DNA from: Rhodococcus zopfii NBRC 100606 = JCM 9919
GTDB taxonomy: Bacteria; Actinomycetota; Actinomycetes; Mycobacteriales; Mycobacteriaceae
Reading direction: 5' to 3'
DNA: 64,000 nucleotides
NCBI RefSeq assembly: GCF_001895025.1
Contig: NZ_BCXI01000041.1
Span: 20,064-84,063, forward strand
Below are positions 48,187-57,117 of the stretch, in pieces. The translations under genes were made by a program, and so were the position numbers. Position 1 is the first letter of the stretch. Every line of letters starts with the position of its first letter. The notes under the pieces are model-generated. The model was not told where the DNA came from and searched no databases. It was given only the letters and a program-made list of their open reading frames with translations.

Positions 48187-48816
48187 ATGAATGCCACGCG
48201 TGACACCGTCTATCTCGCCGTCTACGACACCCTCGCCGATTGGGAGACCGGCCATGCCACCGCCTATCTGGCCCGCGCCGGTTACCCGATCCGGGCGGTC
48301 GGGCCGAGCCGCGACCCCGTGACGTCACTGGGCGGCCTTCGCATCACCCCTGACCTGGGCCTCGACGAAATTGCCGTCGACGACGCCGCACTGCTCGTCC
48401 TTCCCGGCGCCGACCTGTGGGATACCGGTGACGAACTCGTGCCGTACGCGCGTCTCGCCCGCGATTTCCTCGATGCCGGCGTGCCCGTCGCCGCGATCTG
48501 CGGCGCCACCGCCGGACTCGCCCGCGAAGGACTGCTCGACGACCGCAATCACACCAGCAACGTGTCCTTCTACCTCGACGCCACCGGCTATGCGGGTGCG
48601 GGTCGCTATGTCGAGACCGACGCCGTCGCCGACGGTGGCCTCGTCACCGCCGGGGGTACGGAGCCGGTGGCGTTCGCCCGCGAGATCTTCGCGCTGCTCG
48701 GGGTGTACGAGGGGGAGGTGCTCGACGCGTGGTATCGGCTGTTCCACGACTCCGATGCCTCGGCCTTCCCGATCCTCGACGCGGCCGAACGGGCAGCAGC
48801 GGGCGGCGAGCGGTGA
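48187..48816 (+). CDS. DJ-1/PfpI family protein
   Basis: This 209-residue GATase1-like protein has the nucleophile elbow AAICGATAGLAREGLL (Cys near residue 105), an upstream LLVLPGADLW and the DRNHTSN region typical of this family. Members act as glyoxalases, chaperones or amidotransferase-like enzymes. Its stop overlaps the GTG of a MarR regulator, so the two genes form an operon, suggesting a stress or small-molecule response. Confidence 0.88.
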   Translation: MNATRDTVYLAVYDTLADWETGHATAYLARAGYPIRAVGPSRDPVTSLGGLRITPDLGLDEIAVDDAALLVLPGADLWDTGDELVPYARLARDFLDAGVPVAAICGATAGLAREGLLDDRNHTSNVSFYLDATGYAGAGRYVETDAVADGGLVTAGGTEPVAFAREIFALLGVYEGEVLDAWYRLFHDSDASAFPILDAAERAAAGGER

Positions 48817-49262
48817 GTCGTGCCGAGCAGGATCTGCTCAGCCGTGCCGCACTCGCGGTGTTCCGTCTCAACGGACAGTTTCTTTCTGCCGCGGAAGAGC
48901 TCGCCAACCCGGCCGGGCTGACGGCCGCTCGATGGCAGGTCCTGGGTGCCGTCCTGCGTGAGCCGCTGCCGGTCGCCGGGATCGCCCGCGCGATGGGCAT
49001 CACCCGGCAATCGGTGCAGCGCATCGCGGACCTGCTCGTCGCGCAGGGTCTCGCGGAGTACGCCCCGAATCCGGCGCACCGCCGCGCCAAGCTGGTCGCA
49101 CCCACCGCGGCCGGCCGGGCGGCGATCGAGCGCATCGGGCCCGCGCACGCCGTACTCGCCGCACGGCTGGCGGCTGCGCTCGGTGTCGAGGACTTCGCCG
49201 AGACGGTGCGAGTCCTGGAACGGCTTTCGGTGGCGCTCGACGACGTGCAGGTTGCGGAGTAG
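48813..49262 (+). CDS. MarR-family transcriptional regulator
   Basis: This 149-residue winged-helix regulator has the MarR recognition region PVAGIARAMGITRQSVQRIADLLVAQGL and the wing NPAHRRAKLV. It is co-translated with the DJ-1-like gene (GTGA overlap) and probably represses the pair through the palindrome upstream of that gene. Confidence 0.92.
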   Translation: MSRAEQDLLSRAALAVFRLNGQFLSAAEELANPAGLTAARWQVLGAVLREPLPVAGIARAMGITRQSVQRIADLLVAQGLAEYAPNPAHRRAKLVAPTAAGRAAIERIGPAHAVLAARLAAALGVEDFAETVRVLERLSVALDDVQVAE

Positions 49263-49376
49263 TGCCCCTGCCCTTGCCTCCTGAGCACCGTGACCACCCT
49301 GGATGTGTGGCTCGCATCACCCTTATTCAGAATGATTAGTTGCTAGAGGTGCTGTTGACGCATTGAATTAGATATA

Positions 49377-49387
49377 GCGATCATTGC
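49377..49387 (+). promoter_or_regulatory. Candidate Lrp-type motif upstream of the indolepyruvate oxidoreductase gene
   Basis: GCGATCATTGC lies 66 bases before the oxidoreductase start and matches, with one mismatch, the palindrome at 54741-54751 (read on the minus strand) in the Lrp-permease intergenic region. It sits in an AT-rich promoter zone with ATGATT copies nearby. Confidence 0.45.
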
Positions 49388-49452
49388 TACACCAATTGAT
49401 GTGACTCGCGCGACACTGCACAACGGATGTCGCAAAGGAACGGTGGTGTGCG

Positions 49453-52400
49453 ATGACCGAGATTGCGGTCCGCGAAAGCGACAGCCTTCCCTACGATCTG
49501 AACGACCGATACCGCTCCGGCTCCGGGAAGGTCCTGCTCACCGGAGTGCAGGCCATTGTCCGGCAGCTCGTCGAACAGCACGTGCGCGACATCCGCGACG
49601 GCCGGCGCGTGGCGACTTTCGTCTCCGGGTACCCGGGCAGCCCGATCGGTGGCCTCGACAAGCTGCTGCACGGAATGCCGCAGGTGCTCGCCGAACACGA
49701 CATCACCTTCACGCCGGGATTCAACGAGGAACTCGCCGCGACGTCCGTGTGGGGCAGCCAGGGGCAGCTCGGTGCGGGCACGCCGACCCACGACGGGGTC
49801 GTCGGCGTCTGGTACGGCAAGGGTCCCGGCCTCGACCGCGCCACCGACGCGCTGCGGCACGCAAACATGTACGGCGTATCACCCACCGGCGGTGTGCTGC
49901 TGATGGTCGGCGACGACCCCGCATCCAAGTCCTCGACCGTGCCCGCCGTCAGTGAGCGGTCACTCGCTGCCCTCGGCATCCCGGTGCTGTTCCCGCGCAA
50001 TGCCGCCGAGATCGTCACGATGGGCATGCACGGTGTCGCGCTCTCACGCGCCTCGGGGTGCGTCGTCGCCCTCAAGATCGTCGCCGACGTCGCCGACGGC
50101 GCCTGGTCCGTCGACGGATCGGTCGCGGACACCTCGATCACCGTTCCCGAAATCGCCTGGGAAGGGAAACCTTTCGTCTACCAGCAGCGCCCGATGGCCG
50201 CGCCGGTCGACAGTGTGATCGCCGAAGCCGACCTGTACGGACCGCGCTGGGCGATGGTCCAGGCATACGGCAAGGTCAACGCGCTCGACGTCGTCGAGGT
50301 CAACCCCACCCGAGCCCGGATCGGATTGGTCGCGACCGGCACCACCTTCGACGCGCTGCGCCAAGCCCTGGTCGACCTGTCCGTCACCGACACCGACCTG
50401 TACCGGGCCGGCATCCGGTTGCTGCGCATCGGCATGCCGTACCCGATCGGGCCCGACCTCGTCCGCGAGTTCGCCGACGGGCTCGAGCGGATCCTCGTCG
50501 TCGAGGACAAGACCGCGTTCGTCGAAACCCAGATCCGCGAGATCCTCTACGGAACCGACGCTCCGCCGGTCATCGTCGGCAAGAAGGACGCCGACGGCCG
50601 GCGCCTCGTCCCAGTCGACGGTGAACTGACCGCCGGCCGGATCCGCGGACCGCTGCACCGCGTCCTGAAGGGACACGTGGACCTCGGGCCGGCACCGCTG
50701 CCCCAGCTTCCGCTGGAGGTGCTCTCGGCCACCCGCACCCCCTACTTCTGCAGCGGCTGCCCGCACAACCGCTCCACCGCGCTGCCGGAAGGATCGATCG
50801 GGGGCGGCGGCATCGGCTGCCACGCGCTCGTCACGATGTCCGGTCGCGCCGACAGCGCCGTCACCGGACTGACCCAGATGGGCGGCGAGGGTACCCAATG
50901 GATCGGCCAGGCCCCGTTCACCGACATCGGCCACATGTTCCAGAACCTCGGCGACGGAACGTATTTCCACTCCGGGCAGCTCGCCGTGCAGGCGTGTGTC
51001 GCGGCCGGCGTGAACATCACCTTCAAGCTCCTCCACAACGACGTCGTCGCCATGACCGGCGCGCAGGACGCCGAGGGCGCGCTGACCATTCCCGCGCTCA
51101 CCCGCAAGCTCACCACCGAAGGCGTCCGGCGGATCATCATCTGCTCCGACGAACCGAAACGGCACCGCAAGCGCACCCTCGCGCGCGGCGTCACCGTCTG
51201 GCACCGGGACCGCCTCGACGAAGCGCAGCGCGTGCTGCGCGAGGTGCCCGGCGTCACCGTGCTCATCTACGACCAGCACTGCGCCGCCGATGCGCGACGG
51301 CAGCGCAAGCGTGGCACGCTGCCCGCCCGCACGACCCGTGTCGTGATCAACGAGGCCGTGTGCGAAGGTTGCGGCGACTGCGGCGTCAAGAGCAACTGCC
51401 TCTCGGTGCAGCCCGTCGACACCGAGTTCGGTTCCAAGACCCGCATCGACCAGACCTCCTGCAACACCGACTACTCGTGTCTCGACGGCGACTGCCCGTC
51501 GTTCGTCACCGTCGAGATCGACCCCGCCCGCAAGCGCAAGCGCCGCACCGCACCCCGGCCGCCCGCCGTGCCCGACATCGAGATCGCCGGGGCAGGCACC
51601 CGCAACGTGTTCCTCGCCGGCATCGGTGGAACCGGCATCGTCACCGTCAACCAGGTCCTCGCGACCGCGGCGATGCGCGCCGGCTTCGAGGTCGAATCCC
51701 TCGACCAGATCGGGATGAGCCAGAAGGCCGGGCCGGTGGTCTCGCACCTGCGGTTCGCCGCCGACGCGCTCGAACCCGGCAATCGCGTCGCCACCGGTGG
51801 TGCGTCGTGCCTGCTGGCTCTGGACCTGCTCACCGCGGCCGACGCGAAGAACCTCGCGTACGCCGACGCGGCCACCACCGTCGCGGCCGCGTCGACGAGC
51901 CGCACCCCCACCGGCGACATGGTGTACGACCGGTCGATCCGCCACCCCGACGAGGCGCAACTGCTGTCCCGCCTCGAGGCGGCCACCGCCCGGCTCACCG
52001 CGTTCGACGCCCTCGCCGCCGCACAGGCACTGTTCGGCGACACCGCGGCCGCGAACTTCCTCGTCGTCGGAGCCGCCCACCAGCTCGGCGGCCTGCCGAT
52101 TCCGGCCGCCGCCATCGAGGAAGCCATCGAGCTCAACGGTGTCGCGGTCGCGGCGAACATCGCCGCGTTCCGGTGGGGACGCGCCGCCGTCGCCGACCCC
52201 GACACGTTCGCTGCCGCAACCGAACCCGCCCGGCCGCCGCGCGCGACCACCGCCGTTCCGGAGGACCTGTTCGCTGGGACCACCTTCGATGGTGAGGTCT
52301 TGCGTCTGGTCCGGATCCGCGCCGCCGGGCTGATCGACTACCAGGGCCGCCGACTGGCCGCCCGGTACATCGACCGGGTGCAGGCCGTGTGGGGCGCCGA

Positions 52401-52965
52401 GCGTCGCGTCACCGACCGCACCGAGTTCTCCGAGGCCGTCGCCCGCGGCCTGTTCAAGTTCACCGCGTACAAGGACGAATACGAGGTCGCGCGGATGCTC
52501 GTCGATCCTGCCTTCCTCGACGAGGTGAGCGCACAGGTGCCCGGCGGAGCGGCCCTGACCTACCGTCTGCACCCGCCGATCCTGCGGGCGCTCGGCCGCA
52601 CGAAGAAGGTCGGATTCGGGCCCAGAACTCATGTGGCACTGCGGCTTCTGTCAAAGGGCAGGTGGCTGCGCGGAACCCGGCTCGATCCCTTCGGCTACGC
52701 CCACGTGCGCAAGGTCGAACGCGAGCTGCTCGCGCACTACACCGACACCGTCCGCGGTCTCGCCGCCGACCTGAGCGAGGACACCTACGACCGCGCGGTC
52801 CGCATCGCGGAACTGGCCGACACGGTCCGCGGCTACGAGGACGTCAAGCTGCGCTCGATCGACCGCTACCGCACACAGCTCGCCGAACTCGGTATCGGCG
52901 CCCAGCCGGAACAGACCCCCGAACCCTCCCAGCGCCCCACCGCTCGAAAGGAATCCGTCGCATGA
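49453..52965 (+). CDS. Indolepyruvate ferredoxin oxidoreductase, fused subunits
   Basis: This 1170-residue 2-oxoacid:ferredoxin oxidoreductase converts aryl or branched 2-oxoacids to acyl-CoA with ferredoxin as acceptor, using thiamine diphosphate. Domains in order are a pyrimidine-binding region (FVSGYPGSPIGGLDK near 55, FTPGFNEELAA), a TPP-binding core with YFCSGCPHNRST near 433, a cysteine cluster from Cys637 (VCEGCGDCGVKSNC), and a gamma-type domain starting AGIGGTGIVTVNQV near 725. It is coupled by overlap to an amino acid dehydrogenase that would supply its 2-oxoacid. Confidence 0.92.
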   Translation: MTEIAVRESDSLPYDLNDRYRSGSGKVLLTGVQAIVRQLVEQHVRDIRDGRRVATFVSGYPGSPIGGLDKLLHGMPQVLAEHDITFTPGFNEELAATSVWGSQGQLGAGTPTHDGVVGVWYGKGPGLDRATDALRHANMYGVSPTGGVLLMVGDDPASKSSTVPAVSERSLAALGIPVLFPRNAAEIVTMGMHGVALSRASGCVVALKIVADVADGAWSVDGSVADTSITVPEIAWEGKPFVYQQRPMAAPVDSVIAEADLYGPRWAMVQAYGKVNALDVVEVNPTRARIGLVATGTTFDALRQALVDLSVTDTDLYRAGIRLLRIGMPYPIGPDLVREFADGLERILVVEDKTAFVETQIREILYGTDAPPVIVGKKDADGRRLVPVDGELTAGRIRGPLHRVLKGHVDLGPAPLPQLPLEVLSATRTPYFCSGCPHNRSTALPEGSIGGGGIGCHALVTMSGRADSAVTGLTQMGGEGTQWIGQAPFTDIGHMFQNLGDGTYFHSGQLAVQACVAAGVNITFKLLHNDVVAMTGAQDAEGALTIPALTRKLTTEGVRRIIICSDEPKRHRKRTLARGVTVWHRDRLDEAQRVLREVPGVTVLIYDQHCAADARRQRKRGTLPARTTRVVINEAVCEGCGDCGVKSNCLSVQPVDTEFGSKTRIDQTSCNTDYSCLDGDCPSFVTVEIDPARKRKRRTAPRPPAVPDIEIAGAGTRNVFLAGIGGTGIVTVNQVLATAAMRAGFEVESLDQIGMSQKAGPVVSHLRFAADALEPGNRVATGGASCLLALDLLTAADAKNLAYADAATTVAAASTSRTPTGDMVYDRSIRHPDEAQLLSRLEAATARLTAFDALAAAQALFGDTAAANFLVVGAAHQLGGLPIPAAAIEEAIELNGVAVAANIAAFRWGRAAVADPDTFAAATEPARPPRATTAVPEDLFAGTTFDGEVLRLVRIRAAGLIDYQGRRLAARYIDRVQAVWGAERRVTDRTEFSEAVARGLFKFTAYKDEYEVARMLVDPAFLDEVSAQVPGGAALTYRLHPPILRALGRTKKVGFGPRTHVALRLLSKGRWLRGTRLDPFGYAHVRKVERELLAHYTDTVRGLAADLSEDTYDRAVRIAELADTVRGYEDVKLRSIDRYRTQLAELGIGAQPEQTPEPSQRPTARKESVA

Positions 52966-54068
52966 GCACCTCCACCGTCATCCGTCCCGTCGAGGACACC
53001 ATCCCCGTCGAGGACACCGCAGCCGGAGTCTTCGGCCGATCCCGTCACCTCTCGGATCGCCCGCACGAACAGGTCGTGTTCTGCGAGGACGCCGCGACCG
53101 GGCTCCGCGCGATCATCGCGATCCACTCCACCGTGCTCGGTCCCGCGCTCGGCGGAACCCGCTTCTATCCGTACGCGAACGAGCGGCAGGCGCTCGACGA
53201 TGTACTGCGGCTGTCGCGGGGAATGACCTACAAGGCCGCGGTCTCCGGGGTCCATCTCGGTGGCGGCAAGGCCGTGATCATCGGCGACCCGACCGTCCAC
53301 AAGACCGAGGCGCTGCTCGCCGCGTACGGCCGGTTCGTCGAATCTCTCGGCGGGCGCTACATCACCGCCGCCGACGTGGGTACCTACGCCTCCGACCTCG
53401 ACGTCGTCGGCCGGCACACCGCCCATGCGGTCGGCCGGACCGTCGCCGCCGGCGGGTCCGGGGACAGTTCACCGCTCACCGCGCTCGGAGTGTTCCAGGC
53501 GATGCGAGCAGGTGTCGAAAATATTTGGGGAACAACGAATTTGGAAGGGCGTGTGGTGGGTGTCGAGGGACTCGGCAAGGTCGGGTACTCGCTCGTCGGT
53601 CTGCTCGCAGCGGACGGTGCCCGGGTGGTGGTCTCCGACGTGAATCCCGCCGCGGTCGAACGCGTCGTCTCGGACTTCCCGGATGTGCGGGTCGCCGGCA
53701 GTGTCGTCCAGGCGTCGCTGGACGTGTACGCACCGTGTGCGCTCGGCGGCACGCTCTCCCCGGTCACCGCCGGATCTCTCGATGCGCGCCTGGTGTGCGG
53801 TGCGGCCAACAATCAGCTGACGATCCCGGAGGTCGAAACCATGCTGGGGGAGCGGGGGATCACGTGGGTACCCGACTACGTGGCCAACGCCGGCGGCCTG
53901 ATCCAGGTCGCGGGGGAGGTCGACGGGTTCGACGCGGCGGTCGTGCGATCCGACGTCGAGGCGATCTTCGAGCGCACCGCCGAGATCTTCGAGATGTCAC
54001 GGGTTCTGGGCACCGGTCTCGGTCCCGCCGCGAACCGGATTGCGGAGCAGCGCATCGACGCGGCGTGA
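52962..54068 (+). CDS. Leu/Val/Phe dehydrogenase (Glu/Leu/Phe/Val dehydrogenase family)
   Basis: This 368-residue NAD-dependent enzyme deaminates branched-chain or aromatic amino acids to 2-oxoacids. Catalytic lysines are Lys91 (MTYKAAVSG) and Lys103 (GGGKAVI). The NAD-binding motif is VEGLGKVGYSLVGLL. The sequence most resembles Streptomyces valine dehydrogenase as I remember it. The ATG overlaps the oxidoreductase stop. With the Lrp regulator and permease nearby, it points to uptake and oxidation of branched-chain or aromatic amino acids. Confidence 0.9.
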   Translation: MSTSTVIRPVEDTIPVEDTAAGVFGRSRHLSDRPHEQVVFCEDAATGLRAIIAIHSTVLGPALGGTRFYPYANERQALDDVLRLSRGMTYKAAVSGVHLGGGKAVIIGDPTVHKTEALLAAYGRFVESLGGRYITAADVGTYASDLDVVGRHTAHAVGRTVAAGGSGDSSPLTALGVFQAMRAGVENIWGTTNLEGRVVGVEGLGKVGYSLVGLLAADGARVVVSDVNPAAVERVVSDFPDVRVAGSVVQASLDVYAPCALGGTLSPVTAGSLDARLVCGAANNQLTIPEVETMLGERGITWVPDYVANAGGLIQVAGEVDGFDAAVVRSDVEAIFERTAEIFEMSRVLGTGLGPAANRIAEQRIDAA

Positions 54069-54093
54069 TGCCCGGGTAGTCCGAGAGGGGGAG

Positions 54094-54125
54094 GGCAGGG
54101 GAGTCGCCACGGCGGCTCCCCTGCC
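54094..54125. terminator. Bidirectional terminator after the amino acid dehydrogenase gene
   Basis: GGCAGGGGAG and CTCCCCTGCC pair, with an inner CGCC/GGCG stem, between the convergent dehydrogenase and Lrp genes. No T-run follows on the plus strand beyond TCGTTG. Confidence 0.72.
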
Positions 54126-54143
54126 TCGTTGGGTCCGCGTCCG

Positions 54144-54653
54144 TCAGGGGAGGTCCGCGACCGGCGTCGAACGGCCGTGTCCGGCACCGCGGGTGAGCTG
54201 ATCGAGCAGGGGCTGCGTCCGGTATGCCACCGGTGTCGTCAGTGCCAGTGTCGTGGTGGTGTGTGCGACGCCTTCGATCGAGTGGATGCGCTCGAGAACC
54301 TGCAGGAGATTCTCCTGCGACTGGGCGGCCATGCGGATCAGCAGGTCTTCCCGGCCCGTGGTCGCGTGCACCTCGAGCACCTCGGGGAACCGTTCGAGTT
54401 CGGCGATCACGTGCCCCATCCGGGCCTGGACCAACTCGGCGCCGATGAACGCCTGCAGGGGTAGGCCCAGCTTCGGCAGATCGACGACCGGCCGGTATCC
54501 CGTCACCGCTCCCGAGTCCTCCAGCTTCCGGATGCGTGACTGGACGGTGTTTCGTGCGACCCCGAGTTTCGCCGACAGGTCGACTATTCCGGCACGCGGG
54601 TTCTGGGTGAGTTCGGCGAGCAGGGCCGCGTCGAGGCGATCGAGACTGAGCAC
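54144..54653 (-). CDS. Lrp/AsnC-family transcriptional regulator
   Basis: This 169-residue protein has an N-terminal helix-turn-helix (LDAALLAELTQNPRAG, LSAKLGVARNTVQSRIRKLE) and a C-terminal RAM ligand-binding domain (HVIAELERFPEVLEVHATTG). The GTG start follows AAAGGA. It is divergent from the APC permease and convergent to the dehydrogenase. It is the natural candidate to control the whole amino acid block in response to leucine-type or aromatic amino acids. Confidence 0.93.
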   Translation of the reverse strand: MLSLDRLDAALLAELTQNPRAGIVDLSAKLGVARNTVQSRIRKLEDSGAVTGYRPVVDLPKLGLPLQAFIGAELVQARMGHVIAELERFPEVLEVHATTGREDLLIRMAAQSQENLLQVLERIHSIEGVAHTTTTLALTTPVAYRTQPLLDQLTRGAGHGRSTPVADLP

Positions 54654-54740
54654 GGTGACATCCTTTCGACTGTGATGCGCATCACTGATTGATCATAGTG
54701 TATAGCTGTTTCGGAAGATATTGACACCAATCTCGCCAGT

Positions 54741-54751
54741 GCAATGATTGC
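54741..54751. promoter_or_regulatory. Candidate Lrp operator between the Lrp gene and the permease
   Basis: GCAATGATTGC is an 11-base inverted repeat around a central G in the 218-base divergent region. A one-mismatch copy lies upstream of the indolepyruvate oxidoreductase at 49377-49387. Confidence 0.48.
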
Positions 54752-54871
54752 TTCATTGAAATGCTCACAGAATCCCTCATCGACGCACCATCATGCGCCG
54801 CCCGTGAGCATCACGTCCCCGGCTACCCATGAGGTCCGGCGGGCAACACAACCCACACCGAGGAGCACAAC

Positions 54872-56431
54872 ATGCCCGGAGTCGGCATCTGGCGCACCAA
54901 ATCCGTAGAGCAGTCCATTGCGGACACCGACGATCCTTGTTCGAAGCTCAAGCGGGAACTCACCGCGAAGGATCTGACCGTATTCGGTGTCGCCGTCGTG
55001 GTCGGCGCCGGAATCTTCACCCTCACCGCACGCACCGCCGGAAACGTTGCCGGACCGTCGATCTCGCTGGCATTCGTCCTCGCCGCGATCACCTGCGGTC
55101 TGGCGGCTCTCTGCTATGCGGAGTTCGCCTCGACGGTTCCCGTCGCCGGCAGCGCCTACACCTTCTCGTACGCGACGTTCGGCGAGTTCGTCGCCTGGAT
55201 CATCGGCTGGGACCTGATCCTCGAATTCGCCCTGGCGTCTGCCGTGGTCGCGAAGGGGTGGTCCATGTATCTCGGCGGAATGCTCGGCGGCAGTGATCAC
55301 ACCACGATGCACCTCGGGCCGCTCGCGTTCGACTGGGGTGCATTGGTCATCGTCGGCGCCATCACCGTCGTCCTGGCCGTCGGCACCAAGGTGTCCTCAC
55401 GGGTGTCTGCGGTCGTCACCGCAATCAAGGTCGCGGTCGTGCTGCTGGTGATCGTCGTCGGCATCTTCTACATCAACAAGAGCAACTACTCCCCGTACAT
55501 TCCGCCTGCCGAAGCAGCGCAGACCACCGCGACCGGCGTGCACCAGTCGCTGTTCTCGGCGCTCACCGGCGCCGGCGGCAGCACCTACGGCTGGTACGGC
55601 CTGCTCGCCGCCGCGAGCCTGGTGTTCTTCGCGTTCATCGGATTCGACGTCGTCGCCACCACCGCCGAGGAAACGAAGAACCCGCAGAAGGCGCTGCCGC
55701 GCGGCATCCTCGCGTCGCTCGCCATCGTCACCGTCCTCTACGTCGGCGTCACCCTCGTGCTCACCGGCATGGTCAAGTACACCGATCTGCGGTCCGGCAG
55801 CCCGCTCGTCGGTGACGGCAGCGCCACCCTGGCCACCGCGTTCGAGGCACACGGCATCACGTGGGCCGAAATGGCCATCAACATCGGCGGACTCGCCGGA
55901 CTGACCACGGTCGTGATGGTGATGATGCTGGGCCAGACCCGGGTGCTGTTCGCGATGTCCCGCGACGGACTCATGCCGAAGAAGCTCGCCACCACGAACC
56001 ACAAGGGCGTCCCGGTACGGATCACCCTGGTCGTCGGTGGCATCGTCGCGGTTCTCGCGGCCGTGTTCCCGATGGGTGTGCTCGAGGAGATGGTCAACAT
56101 CGGCACACTGTTCGCGTTCGTACTCGTGTGCATCGGTGTCATGGTGTTGCGCCGTATCCGACCCGACCTGCCCCGCGGTTTCCGTGTCCCGCTCGTACCG
56201 CTGGTGCCGATCCTCGCGGTGCTCGCGTGCGGCTGGTTGATGCTCAACCTGTCCGTCGAGACCTGGATCCGGTTCGTCGCCTGGATGGCACTCGGGGTGC
56301 TGGTCTACTTCGCGTACGGTCGCCGCAAGTCGGTTCTCGGGCAACGGTTGCGTGCCGAACAGCAGCAGTGGACCGAGAAGATCGCGCAGGATTCCGTGCC
56401 GCGCGAGGTCCCGCAACCAGAACCGGTGTAG
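54872..56431 (+). CDS. APC-family amino acid permease
   Basis: This 519-residue permease has about 12 membrane helices. The APC signature GAGIFTLTARTAGNVAGPSISLAF forms helix 1, and FAFIGFDVVATTAEETKNPQKALPRGI is the conserved helix 6 region of cationic/branched amino acid transporters. ATG 54872 follows GAGGAG. It probably imports the amino acid degraded by the neighbouring dehydrogenase and oxidoreductase, under the divergent Lrp regulator. Confidence 0.92.
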   Translation: MPGVGIWRTKSVEQSIADTDDPCSKLKRELTAKDLTVFGVAVVVGAGIFTLTARTAGNVAGPSISLAFVLAAITCGLAALCYAEFASTVPVAGSAYTFSYATFGEFVAWIIGWDLILEFALASAVVAKGWSMYLGGMLGGSDHTTMHLGPLAFDWGALVIVGAITVVLAVGTKVSSRVSAVVTAIKVAVVLLVIVVGIFYINKSNYSPYIPPAEAAQTTATGVHQSLFSALTGAGGSTYGWYGLLAAASLVFFAFIGFDVVATTAEETKNPQKALPRGILASLAIVTVLYVGVTLVLTGMVKYTDLRSGSPLVGDGSATLATAFEAHGITWAEMAINIGGLAGLTTVVMVMMLGQTRVLFAMSRDGLMPKKLATTNHKGVPVRITLVVGGIVAVLAAVFPMGVLEEMVNIGTLFAFVLVCIGVMVLRRIRPDLPRGFRVPLVPLVPILAVLACGWLMLNLSVETWIRFVAWMALGVLVYFAYGRRKSVLGQRLRAEQQQWTEKIAQDSVPREVPQPEPV

Positions 56432-56444
56432 ACCCACAACCGCC

Positions 56445-56490
56445 CTCGTGCGCGTTTCCGGTAGCGGTGGCTACCGGAAACGCGCACGAG
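56445..56490. terminator. Bidirectional terminator hairpin with perfect 20-base stem
   Basis: CTCGTGCGCGTTTCCGGTAG pairs exactly with CTACCGGAAACGCGCACGAG around a 6-base loop. It separates the convergent permease and SRPBCC genes. Confidence 0.82.
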
Positions 56491-56520
56491 CCTTGTAACG
56501 GCGGGCGTCAGGGAACAGGG

Positions 56521-56982
56521 TTACGGTGCCGGACGGTCGACATCGCCGCGCCACCCACCGGTCTCCGTGCCGCGCTCCTCGATGAAGTGCTTGAACTCCT
56601 TCATGTCGTCCTTGACACGATGGGTGAGGATGCCCAGCTTGTCGGCGACACTTTCGACGAATCCTTCCGGGTCGATGTCCATCTGAGCGGTCACTCGGGT
56701 GTGCGTGTCGTCGAGACGATGAAAGGTGATCACGCCGGAATGGTCCGGACCTGCGTCGGAATGCCACGCCACGCGCTCGTCCGGATGCTGTTCCGTGATG
56801 GTGGCATCGAACTCGCGCTTCCGGCCGGCGATGTCGAGAACCCAGTGGGTGTGGGTGTCGTCGAGCTGACGGACCTCTTTCACACCGTGCATGAACCGCG
56901 GGAAAGTCTCGAACTGTGTCCACTGGTCGTACGCGACCCGGACCGGAACATCGACATCTACAGCTTCGGTGATTGTGCTCAT
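56521..56982 (-). CDS. SRPBCC (polyketide cyclase/START-like) family protein
   Basis: This 153-residue protein has the family opening VDVPVRVAYDQWTQFETFPRFM and a late helix DDMKEFKHFIEERG. It is a cyclase/dehydrase-like lipid- or ligand-binding fold common in Rhodococcus, with no known substrate. ATG 56982 is the natural start (MSTITEA). The frame extends to 57018, but no better ribosome site is present there. It lies between two strong terminators and is probably a single-gene unit. Confidence 0.85.
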   Translation of the reverse strand: MSTITEAVDVDVPVRVAYDQWTQFETFPRFMHGVKEVRQLDDTHTHWVLDIAGRKREFDATITEQHPDERVAWHSDAGPDHSGVITFHRLDDTHTRVTAQMDIDPEGFVESVADKLGILTHRVKDDMKEFKHFIEERGTETGGWRGDVDRPAP

Positions 56983-57054
56983 GACAGTCGCGTACCCGGG
57001 AGACTCGGGGGTAAACACGCTCGTGCGAGGGATCGCTGTGTCGGGGTGCGAAAC

Positions 57055-57100
57055 GGAAACCGGTCCGCTTGCCCGAATCAGGGCAAGCGGACCGGTTTCC
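57055..57100 (-). terminator. Terminator of glnA1, perfect 20-base stem
   Basis: GGAAACCGGTCCGCTTGCCC pairs exactly with GGGCAAGCGGACCGGTTTCC around a 6-base loop, 18 bases past the glnA1 stop. It ends the glutamine synthetase transcript and insulates the SRPBCC gene. Confidence 0.85.
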
Positions 57101-57117
57101 GAAACTACTGCGGAGAC

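Noticed and set aside
50044..52632. An 862-codon minus-strand frame opposite the indolepyruvate oxidoreductase.
   Set aside because: It is the antisense shadow of a gene with clear cofactor and cysteine motifs.
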